A DNA stretch of 34,551 bases from Pseudomonadota bacterium (lineage in GTDB: Bacteria; Myxococcota_A; UBA9042; GCA-2863065), in NCBI GenBank assembly GCA_005776725.1, contig SXOO01000108.1, positions 1 through 34,551 of the forward strand, given 5' to 3'. Under the pieces are notes generated by a model. It saw only the letters and a list, made by a program, of their open reading frames with translations. It did not search any database and had not been told where the DNA came from. Position numbers and translations under genes: made by a program. This document shows positions 7,948 through 14,881 of this stretch, in pieces. The number at the start of each line of letters is the position of its first letter. Position 1 is the first letter of the stretch.

Positions 7948-10154
7948 GGTGCTCGTACTGGTACCACGTCGAGTGGGGTCACGATCGTGCGGGTCCCACG
8001 CGGCGTATCGAGGTGGACCCGAAGTTCCCAGCGGATGCGCCGAAACGGCCAGAACGCGCTCGCCGGGCCCGCGGTGGGCACCGTGAAGGTGACGGGCCCT
8101 CCGCAGGCCTGGACCGACCCCGCCGCGCGCTCCTCGTCGCGGTAGGTCCAGTCCGTGGTGGTCGTCTTGCTGCCGCGGCGCGTGGTCGTGACCTGGCGGC
8201 CCGACCACTCCTGGTGCACCAGCGTCCACCGGATCGCGGCTGGCGACCCACGGACGACCACGGCGCCTGTCAGGACGTCGCCGAACCGCGCCGTGGTCGG
8301 CCCGCGCCAGGACGCGCCCACCCGGAGCCGGAGGCGCAGCCCCGTAGACGTCTCCTTCACACCCTCCCATGCGCCTCGCAGGATGAGCGCGGTGAAGCCG
8401 AGCCAGCCGGCTGCAGGTCCGAGCTCGCCGTGGCCGAGTGCCAGGACGCCAGCGATGGCCATTGCGACCACGAAAGCCGCGCAGGGGACACCGATGAACA
8501 CCACGGCAAACGCGATCCAGGCCCCCCGCGACGTGTCCACGCTGAGCCTGGCGCGGCGCGCCGACGCGGCCGCACGCGCCACCAAGACGGGGTCGTCGGG
8601 GGCAGGCTGCACCTGGAGCTCTGCATCGACGGAGGGCCCGTCCGGCATGAGGCGCGCCCGCACCCAGTAGTCCACGGTCACGAGCCTCCCCTTGAAGTCC
8701 ACGGCCTCGACGGGGAGCGGGAGCACGAAGCGGGCGGAGACGGGCGCCATGACCTCCTGATGACGGAGCACCACACACTCCTCGAGGACGTCGAACGCGT
8801 CTTCGTCTGACCGCTCCCCCCGCGCGTCCCGGAGCAGACGAACGCGGACGGCGTCGCAGCGGCCTGCCGCCGGAAGAGCTACCGTGACGGAGCCGTGGAC
8901 CCGCCCGCCGGCGGCCGGGCGGCTCTCGTCCACGGAGAGGGTCACCGTCGGCTCGGTCACCGCGGCGGCGATCGGCGCTTCGGGTGGGGGAGCGAGGGCG
9001 AGCGCAACCGAGCCGCAGTGCTCGCAAACGAGCCCACGGGGACCCGGCGTGAGCCGGCCGCCACACGGTCCACACCGCGTGTCCAGCCCCTGCAGGAAGG
9101 TGCTGACGAGGCGCTCGTTCGGAGCGTCGTGGTAGAGCGGGAGGTCGCGAGTGGCCAGCAGCATCGCGAGCGGCCCCAGGAAACGCGAGCGGGGGAGCTC
9201 GAGGTGCTCCTCGAGCTCGGCGAGCGTGACGCCGCCGCGCGTGCTGACGAGGGCGAGTACCTCCTCGCGGAGCTGCCGCCGGAAGTCGAGCTGCTCCGGA
9301 ATGCGACGAAGCACCTCGTGCACGACCGCCCACGCGCATCGACCGAGGACGTACACACCCCCGAAGGACGCAATGAGCCCGATCATGCCGCCCACACCCA
9401 TCACCGACTTCGGGCCGAGGGCCATGATCAGCGCGCCGATGAGGTTCACGAGGAGAAGCCAGCCGCCCCAGCGAAGCCAGCGGGGGAGCCACGGCTCAGC
9501 CGACACGAGCGAGCTCCAGAGCCCATGCTGCACGCGAAGCCGCAACGCCCGAAGGCGCGCCGCCGGCGGCGGGAGCGGCTCGAAGCGTCCATAGCCGCAG
9601 CTCGCGCAGGTGAGGATTCCGGCGCCTGGCCGCACCAGCCCGCCCCCGCACGTGGGACAAGACTCGTCCCGCGACCCGACGGGTCGAACGCCCTCGGGCG
9701 TGTCGACGAGCCCAAGATCGTCCTCGAGGAGCCGCTGGGCAACCAGCCGGCGCAGTCGGCTGGCATCGAGCCACGAGCGGGTGATGAGGCCCGTCGTGAG
9801 CAGGTGACGCACGGCCGCGCGCTCGATGGGCGCGAGCGCCACTGCGGCCAGGCCACCGGGTATTCGGCCGAAGAGCCGAAGGAGCTGCCAGACCCCCCGA
9901 AACGCCAGGGGCAGGCCAAGTACCAGGCCCGGCGCCACCCAGAAACACGCCAGGATGAGCAGAGAGCCCCAGAAGCCTTGGATACGCGTGTGGCCCAAGA
10001 CCGCGAGGAACAGGTACGACGCCCCGCCGATCAGCACCGCGAGCCAGGCGAGCCCGAGGTTCACGAGCGCGTCCAGGCGCCGCGCCCGTCGGACCACGGC
10101 GATGCGGGCGAGCGCGAACGCCGCGGCCTGACTGCGCCCTGCGAGCGCGTTCAT
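7944..10154 (-). CDS. Membrane protein with duplicated wHTH-like/zinc-ribbon modules and two arrestin-like domains
   Basis: 736 residues from ATG at 10154, supported by GGAG 6 nt upstream; 51 further in-frame codons upstream overlap the previous gene and are rejected. Module 1: two membrane helices (about 32-54, 61-83), a winged-helix-like stretch (108-152), zinc ribbon CPTCGG (166-171) with CASCGYG (183-189). Module 2: two helices (about 229-276), winged-helix-like stretch (296-342), zinc ribbon CGPCGG (361-366) with CEHCGS (377-382). A beta-sandwich domain follows at about 400-518, with a pattern like arrestin-N/Spo0M proteins (GGRVHGSVTV, ARFVLPLPVEAVDFKG, VDYWVRARL). Two more helices (about 545-595) precede a second similar beta-sandwich (605-735). 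Zinc ribbons presumably face the cytoplasm. It overlaps the next gene by 4 bp and follows the previous one by 13 bp. The domain architecture is not one I recognise; the arrestin and winged-helix labels come from reading sequence patterns only. Confidence 0.85.
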   Translation of the reverse strand: MNALAGRSQAAAFALARIAVVRRARRLDALVNLGLAWLAVLIGGASYLFLAVLGHTRIQGFWGSLLILACFWVAPGLVLGLPLAFRGVWQLLRLFGRIPGGLAAVALAPIERAAVRHLLTTGLITRSWLDASRLRRLVAQRLLEDDLGLVDTPEGVRPVGSRDESCPTCGGGLVRPGAGILTCASCGYGRFEPLPPPAARLRALRLRVQHGLWSSLVSAEPWLPRWLRWGGWLLLVNLIGALIMALGPKSVMGVGGMIGLIASFGGVYVLGRCAWAVVHEVLRRIPEQLDFRRQLREEVLALVSTRGGVTLAELEEHLELPRSRFLGPLAMLLATRDLPLYHDAPNERLVSTFLQGLDTRCGPCGGRLTPGPRGLVCEHCGSVALALAPPPEAPIAAAVTEPTVTLSVDESRPAAGGRVHGSVTVALPAAGRCDAVRVRLLRDARGERSDEDAFDVLEECVVLRHQEVMAPVSARFVLPLPVEAVDFKGRLVTVDYWVRARLMPDGPSVDAELQVQPAPDDPVLVARAAASARRARLSVDTSRGAWIAFAVVFIGVPCAAFVVAMAIAGVLALGHGELGPAAGWLGFTALILRGAWEGVKETSTGLRLRLRVGASWRGPTTARFGDVLTGAVVVRGSPAAIRWTLVHQEWSGRQVTTTRRGSKTTTTDWTYRDEERAAGSVQACGGPVTFTVPTAGPASAFWPFRRIRWELRVHLDTPRGTRTIVTPLDVVPVRAP

Positions 10155-10167
10155 CGATCGCTCCGTC

Positions 10168-11625
10168 TCAGGAGCGCACCAGCGTCCGGGCCCAAGCCTC
10201 GATGGCCTGGAACGGCGGATAGCTGTCTTGCTCGCGATTCGAGCCACCAAACCGCACGAGCGGGCAGTTGTTGGACGGGTCGAAGACCTGCTGATGGACC
10301 GACGCACCGGTGCGGCGATCGTAAATGACCGCGCGGGTTTGCCGCAGGAGCAGCGTGACGTCGGGCTCTCGCTCTCCTTTGGCGGTGCGCTCGCCGGGGC
10401 AGAGTCGGCGGCCCATGATGGCCGGCTGCGGGTGGGTGAGGAGCACGTAGTCGAGCTCCTGGAGACGGCCGGCGCGGCCGATGTGCCTCTTCGTCCCGCC
10501 GGGCCAGTAGAGGCTGTCGTGCGGGTGCGGGTCTGCCGGCTCCTGCCCGAAGAGGACCGGCCCGTTCTCGGCGGCGCGCAGGAGCTCGCCGACCGTGTAG
10601 TTCAGGTTGACCGCCGGGACGGGGGTGGCGCCGCTCCGTCCATCGCGCAAGCTCAGGTGCAGGGCGTGCGGATAGACGAACGCCTCGAGCTCCCGCCATG
10701 TGCGTGCACCGAGTAGCTCGAGCACGGGCTGGCGAATGAGCGTCAGCGTTGATTCCGTACGGCCGCGCTTCGGCCCGAGCGACCAGGTACCTCCCTCGCC
10801 TGTCCCCTCCAGCGTGATGAAGAGCCCGTCTCCGTAGCCGGAGACCTCCACCCGACCGCCGCCCACGATCTCGCCCTTGGTGCCCGCCCAGTCCACGACC
10901 AGCTCGCGCGGCGTTGCGGGAGCCGGCGCAGCCGAGGTGACGCGGTCTCTGACGACGCGGTCCGGCACGCTTCGCAGGCCGATCACGATGCCCACAGGGA
11001 CTGCGCAAGCGGCCAGCGGCCAGAAGCGGTCAAGCGTCACGCGCCGCGCCTCTGGGCGACCCCTTTGGGCCACAAGAACTACGCCCGCCAGACAGAGGAG
11101 GGCGCCCGGGACGAGGTAGAACAGCCCCGTCTCTGAGGTTGGTGAGAAGATGTGGCTATCGTACGAGCGAATTGGCCAAGCCCATGGTTTTACTGTCAGT
11201 AGCGCGCCGGAGATCGCTGTGAGAACGGCCCCGAAGAGGGGCAGATTGCGCAACCCGAAGACGATCGACAGAACCCCCACCATGACGGCGTGCGGGACAG
11301 TGCCCATCAGCATCGGCTCTCGAGCGATGACCAGGCTTCTGCCCAGGAGCACGCCAGCCGCGAGCAGCAGTACTGCATCAATACGCCGCGCCCGAATGAG
11401 CGCCGCCCGAGCTGGGATCGGCTCCGGGGTGCGCGGAGCCGGCGTCAGACTCGCCGGAGTGGCAGCTGGCGCGTGCGAGGGCGCCTTCGGCGGTCCGTGC
11501 TCCACTTTCGAGCGGGCGACGAGGGTGGCGCCGCAGAAGCTGCAGGTGATCGCCACGTCCGGCAACGCCGACACGGGCGCCGGAGCACCGCAAGCGGGAC
11601 ACTCGAGCTCGAGCGGAGAGGTCAT
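10168..11625 (-). CDS. Zinc-ribbon membrane protein with C-terminal soluble domain
   Basis: 485 residues, starting at ATG 11625 so that the protein opens directly with a zinc ribbon (Cys9, Cys12, Cys28, Cys31: CPAC...CSFC). Upstream in-frame codons overlap the preceding gene and are disregarded; the ribosome site is weak. A Pro/Ala-rich linker leads to about five membrane helices between 80 and 240 (for example AVLLLAAGVLLG and LVPGALLCLAGVVLVAQ). The C-terminal half (about 250-485) is a soluble beta-rich domain of unknown family; it contains paired cysteines, RLCPGER and SNNCPLVRFGG, which may form a disulfide if exported. The order zinc ribbon, helices, soluble domain echoes the next gene downstream, so the two may be partners. 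Second gene of the five-gene series, 32 bp after the P-domain gene. Confidence 0.82.
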   Translation of the reverse strand: MTSPLELECPACGAPAPVSALPDVAITCSFCGATLVARSKVEHGPPKAPSHAPAATPASLTPAPRTPEPIPARAALIRARRIDAVLLLAAGVLLGRSLVIAREPMLMGTVPHAVMVGVLSIVFGLRNLPLFGAVLTAISGALLTVKPWAWPIRSYDSHIFSPTSETGLFYLVPGALLCLAGVVLVAQRGRPEARRVTLDRFWPLAACAVPVGIVIGLRSVPDRVVRDRVTSAAPAPATPRELVVDWAGTKGEIVGGGRVEVSGYGDGLFITLEGTGEGGTWSLGPKRGRTESTLTLIRQPVLELLGARTWRELEAFVYPHALHLSLRDGRSGATPVPAVNLNYTVGELLRAAENGPVLFGQEPADPHPHDSLYWPGGTKRHIGRAGRLQELDYVLLTHPQPAIMGRRLCPGERTAKGEREPDVTLLLRQTRAVIYDRRTGASVHQQVFDPSNNCPLVRFGGSNREQDSYPPFQAIEAWARTLVRS

Positions 11626-11657
11626 GCCAACCACTCGCGCATCGGTACCCGCGCCGG

Positions 11658-13322
11658 TCACTGGCAGGCGTAGATCGCGACGGTCTCGGTGTCGGAGGCC
11701 AGCTTGCACTGGGGGGCACTGGCCGTGGGGCTCCAGCTGAAAGAGTCCTGGTGGACCCAGACGTCCGGCGTGCCCTTCTGGCCTTCACTGGCCTCCCAGC
11801 TTGCGATGGCCGCGTAGTTGTTACAGCGACCGCCGTCGGCATCCGTGTCGTGGGTCGTGCAGCCGACCGACCGACCGAGGACCTGGTTGAACTGCTGGCA
11901 GATGGCCTGGAAGTCGGCCTGTGACCAGGAGCGCGCCGGACGGTAGGCGTTGCAGCCGTTCGGGATCGAGTCGGCGCTGCCCGAGATGATGGAGGACCGC
12001 AGGCAGATGCCGTCGAACACGATGCCGTTCTCACAGAGCTTCTTGGTGCATGTGCTCTTTGGGAACCCCGCGCAGTTCCAGCCGAACTCCGCCTGGCAGG
12101 TGGCGGAGCAGCCGTCGCCGTCAGCGGTCCCGCTGTCGTCGCAGCCCTCCGGGCTCTGGACGTTGCCGTCTCCGCACGCCGAGTTGAGGCCCACGAACGC
12201 GGCGCCCACGCAGACCTTCACGCGGGCGTCGGTCGTGTCCAGGAAGATGAGGCCCTGGGTGGTGGGGCCACATGGCGATGGCGGGCCGGCGGACACGTGC
12301 AGGCGGGCATTCTGGAGCTGGTGGTTCGTCAGGTTCATCGTGGCGCGAACCTCCACCTCCTCCGACGCCAGGTAGCCGACCGTGATCGACGCGCCGGTCA
12401 CGAGGCCCGTCGCTTCGTTGCCGTTGGCGATGGCGTCGGCGATGCGAATGGTCCAGGTGCCCTTCGGATCGGTGCCAAGGAACTGGGCGAGAGCGCCGGC
12501 GTCATCGGCAGGGGCTGAGAACGTCTTCGTCAGGGTGCCTTGCCCGCTGAGCAAGACAGGCGGAACCAGCGAGACCATCGCGGCTCCCGGAGGTGCGATG
12601 AAGACCCTGAGATCCGTGTGGAACGGGTGCGACAGCGCGACGTAGACCGACAGACTGGTCAACGCGCCGCCGGTTGCGACGTCCACCAGGACGTCGACGA
12701 AGCTCCCGATCGGCTTCGGCAGGCTGGCGGCGCCGTAGGTCCTCAGGAGCGAGTTCGACAGGGTCCCGTTCGACACCTTCGCGAGCCCATCGGCGGGCAG
12801 GTCTGACACCTGCACCGAGCCGGACTCGAGGATGGCGGTCCGGAGGTCGAGATCGAGCTCCGACATCGTTACGCATCCGGAGCACACGAGGTCCTTGGCC
12901 ACGTCAGCGACCGCCGCGTGCTCGGCCTCTTCCGCGTGGAGCGCCACATACGCGTAGGCGACCGCGTGGATCGGCTCGCGGGGCAGCTCCTCCTCCGGTC
13001 CTCCCTGGGCCAGCGGCGCGATGCCGAGCCACACTCCGGACGCGTCGGCGAGCACCTCGGGCAGCAGCGGGTCCAGCGCGTCGTCGCCGAGGACGAGGTC
13101 GAACACCCCGGCGTCGACGTCGACCTCGATCGTCTCGTCGTGAAGGACTTCGCCGCCAGTCGACGCGCTCCAGAGACGCACGTGCAGGGTCTCTGGGCCC
13201 GTGACCGGTCCTCCGGCGTTCGAGAGCACGCCCTGCACCCGCAGGCCGTACGGAACCGCCATGGCCGAGCTTGCGGCGAGCACGAGGCCGGCCAAGAGCA
13301 ACAAGGACATTCGAGTGACCAT
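11658..13322 (-). CDS. Exported proprotein-convertase P-domain protein with Myxococcus Cys-rich repeat
   Basis: 554 residues from ATG 13322, fixed by AGGAGG 6 nt upstream and a clean signal peptide (MSLLLLAGLVLAASSAMA, cleavage near 22); a 100-codon open extension upstream is rejected. Residues 24-165 form a domain seen in many myxobacterial exported proteins (PYGLRVQGVLSN, PIHAVAYAYVA). Residues about 203-318 match the P (Homo B) domain that follows subtilisin-like catalytic domains: SLSVYVALSHPFHTDLRVFI, FLGTDPKGTWTIRIADA. No protease domain is present. Residues 383-425 are a Cys-rich DUF4215/Myxococcus-type repeat (CGDGNVQSPEGCDD, GDGCSATC). The C-terminus holds further Cys pairs. Probably a secreted binding or surface protein. 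First gene of the series ending in the CHAT gene. Confidence 0.9.
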   Translation of the reverse strand: MVTRMSLLLLAGLVLAASSAMAVPYGLRVQGVLSNAGGPVTGPETLHVRLWSASTGGEVLHDETIEVDVDAGVFDLVLGDDALDPLLPEVLADASGVWLGIAPLAQGGPEEELPREPIHAVAYAYVALHAEEAEHAAVADVAKDLVCSGCVTMSELDLDLRTAILESGSVQVSDLPADGLAKVSNGTLSNSLLRTYGAASLPKPIGSFVDVLVDVATGGALTSLSVYVALSHPFHTDLRVFIAPPGAAMVSLVPPVLLSGQGTLTKTFSAPADDAGALAQFLGTDPKGTWTIRIADAIANGNEATGLVTGASITVGYLASEEVEVRATMNLTNHQLQNARLHVSAGPPSPCGPTTQGLIFLDTTDARVKVCVGAAFVGLNSACGDGNVQSPEGCDDSGTADGDGCSATCQAEFGWNCAGFPKSTCTKKLCENGIVFDGICLRSSIISGSADSIPNGCNAYRPARSWSQADFQAICQQFNQVLGRSVGCTTHDTDADGGRCNNYAAIASWEASEGQKGTPDVWVHQDSFSWSPTASAPQCKLASDTETVAIYACQ

Positions 13323-13600
13323 CGGGAACCTCCTGGACCAGAACGCAAAGCTGAGGCCGACCTGAACCTTCGGCGCGACCGGTTGGAACGCATCGAGACT
13401 CGCAGTATGGGCGTCGGCGCGAGCAGGTGCGAAGACCCCGAGGATAAGCATCGCCGTGCTCTGCGCTGCGAGACAATAGCCGACCCCGGGGCCCTGGCGC
13501 GAGGGGGCAAGCCCCGGTCGGAACCTTTCCAGGCTGGCACCGGTCCCAGCCCACGGAGCTCGTCCATGGCATTCCGGATGGCGCTCCAGTATCGCGTAGT
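13323..13600 (-). promoter_or_regulatory. Leader region of the P-domain/CHAT gene series with strong ribosome site
   Basis: 278 bp without a supported gene. CCTCCT at 13329-13334 reads AGGAGG on the minus strand and sits 6 nt from the start at 13322, the strongest ribosome site in the window. No convincing -10/-35 or -24/-12 pair was found. A short hairpin, GGGGC-AA-GCCCC (13504-13515), has no T-tract, so it is not called as a terminator. Confidence 0.5.
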
Positions 13601-14497
13601 CTACTGAGCGCTCGCGGTCCAAGTCCCGAGGCCCGTCGCCGTGCCCGGGATACCGGGCGGATCAGTGCCGACTGCTTCCCCCTGCCACGTCCCTTCGAAG
13701 AGGTCGCCCTGGAGTGAACCCGTCAGCGTCCCCTCGAAGAGCACGCTGACCGTTCCTGTTCCGAAGTCGAAGAGCGCGACGCTCCCGTCCGTCATCTTGG
13801 CGTTGAGCTGCGCGGTCTCCGGGTTGTAGCCGCCCGACAAGTGCAGCTTGAACGGGTAGAGCTCGAGGGCCAGGCCGTCCATATCACCGACCACGATGAG
13901 CTTCTTCTCGATGCACTCGACCTCGAACGCGAGGGTGCCCTGCACGGGGAGCGAGTCGCTCGAGTTGGCCCCTGGGATAGGGAAGGGCACCTCATAGGAG
14001 ATGAACCCGGCGAAGGTCCCGCTCCAGTTCGGGGCGATGCCGACGGACTCACATTCACTGAAGACGCTCCCGTCGCCCACCGGCGGCAGCTCGGGCAGTG
14101 GTCCGAGGTCCGAAGTGACCAGCGAGTCCGCGCCGAGCACATCGGTGAGCAGCTCGGCGACCGCGTCCGGACTCGGCGGGTTGGTGTCTGGCAGCCCGCC
14201 TCGGGCGTCGACGGCTCCCTCGGCGTCGGCCCCGGAGCCGATTTGCGGGAGCTCCGAGTTCAGCGCATCGGCGCTGGTGAAGGCGTCGCTATCGCTCTGA
14301 CTTCCATCGGCGCTGCTCGCGTCGGTGGCGGTGCAGACGTTGCGGAGGCAGCGCAACGGGGCTTCGCAGTCCGCGGTCTTCACGCAGGAGTCGCCTTCAA
14401 CCCCTAGCCGGCCACCTCCGGAGGAACCCTCGCCGGTCGAGTCACAACCCGCAGTGGCGGCGGTGAGGAGAGCGGCGGCGATCAGGAAGCGGCGCAT
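13601..14497 (-). CDS. Lipoprotein of unknown function
   Basis: 298 residues. The N-terminus is a lipoprotein signal (MRRFLIAAALLTAATAGC, lipid-bearing Cys18) followed by a short Gly/Ser stretch and a four-Cys motif, GDSCVKTADCEAPLRC..VC (about 36-54), common in myxobacterial lipoproteins. A long Asp/Ser/Ala-rich linker (55-135) leads to a beta-rich C-terminal domain (about 145-298) with alternating hydrophobic strands such as LPVQGTLAFEVECIEKK and GTVSVLFEGTLTGSLQGDLF. This could be a carbohydrate- or surface-binding sandwich, but no family is recognised. A GGGGGA run lies 9 nt before the ATG. The gene is in the same direction as the CHAT series but 278 bp upstream of its first gene, so it is probably a separate transcription unit. 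Confidence 0.8.
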   Translation of the reverse strand: MRRFLIAAALLTAATAGCDSTGEGSSGGGRLGVEGDSCVKTADCEAPLRCLRNVCTATDASSADGSQSDSDAFTSADALNSELPQIGSGADAEGAVDARGGLPDTNPPSPDAVAELLTDVLGADSLVTSDLGPLPELPPVGDGSVFSECESVGIAPNWSGTFAGFISYEVPFPIPGANSSDSLPVQGTLAFEVECIEKKLIVVGDMDGLALELYPFKLHLSGGYNPETAQLNAKMTDGSVALFDFGTGTVSVLFEGTLTGSLQGDLFEGTWQGEAVGTDPPGIPGTATGLGTWTASAQ

Positions 14498-14881
14498 ATT
14501 CGGAGGTCCCCCACTGGAGCGGGCGCCGAAGTTGGGCGGAACGGCACCGCGAACATCATGCCGTGTCCGGCGCGTTCGTGCAGCTCTACAGCCGCGTGGC
14601 GCAGCGTAGCGAGCAATGTCGGCGTCCTCTACTGCGAGCCACGCACGAGGTGGTTGAAGCCGCCCGTTGGGGTCGCGGACTCTCCGATCCCGCTGAGGAC
14701 GGCCGTCGTCGCGCCCGAGGTGATGGAGTCGAGGACCGTCACATCCCAGACCCTTCGGTTGATCCAGAGCCCCACTTGCGCCACCCTCGGAGCGTCTCCC
14801 GTCCGCGTCATTGCGGACTCGTACGCGCCGACAGCGCTCGCCCAGTTCGCATCCGCCCCCCCGCCTTGAGGAGCCGTCGCC
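14498..14881. other. Gene-poor stretch with one unassigned short minus-strand frame
   Basis: 384 bp between divergent lipoprotein genes. On the minus strand an 84-codon frame runs from ATG 14883 to TAG 14629. It contains VAQVGLWINRRVWDVTVLDS and ends in GGFNHLVRGSQ, wording that resembles the last strands of secreted beta-sandwich proteins. The same frame continues past the stop with RHAAVELHER and PTSAPAP before reaching the 13601-14497 gene. No clear ribosome site exists for it. It may be a decayed gene or chance. Confidence 0.3.

Noticed and set aside
6787..8145. 452-codon plus-strand open frame across the CHAT and CxxC genes.
   Set aside because: Its translation has no domain features and it lies antisense to two well-supported genes; stop-free shadows are common at this GC content.
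13339..13354. Minus-strand CGGCCTCAGCTTTGCG as a sigma-54 promoter for the P-domain gene series.
   Set aside because: GG and GC are correctly spaced but most other -24 positions differ and the leader would be only about 15 nt.
13504..13515. GGGGC-AA-GCCCC hairpin downstream of the 13601-14497 lipoprotein gene as a terminator.
   Set aside because: Loop too small, no T-tract, and such short GC stems are frequent by chance in this DNA.
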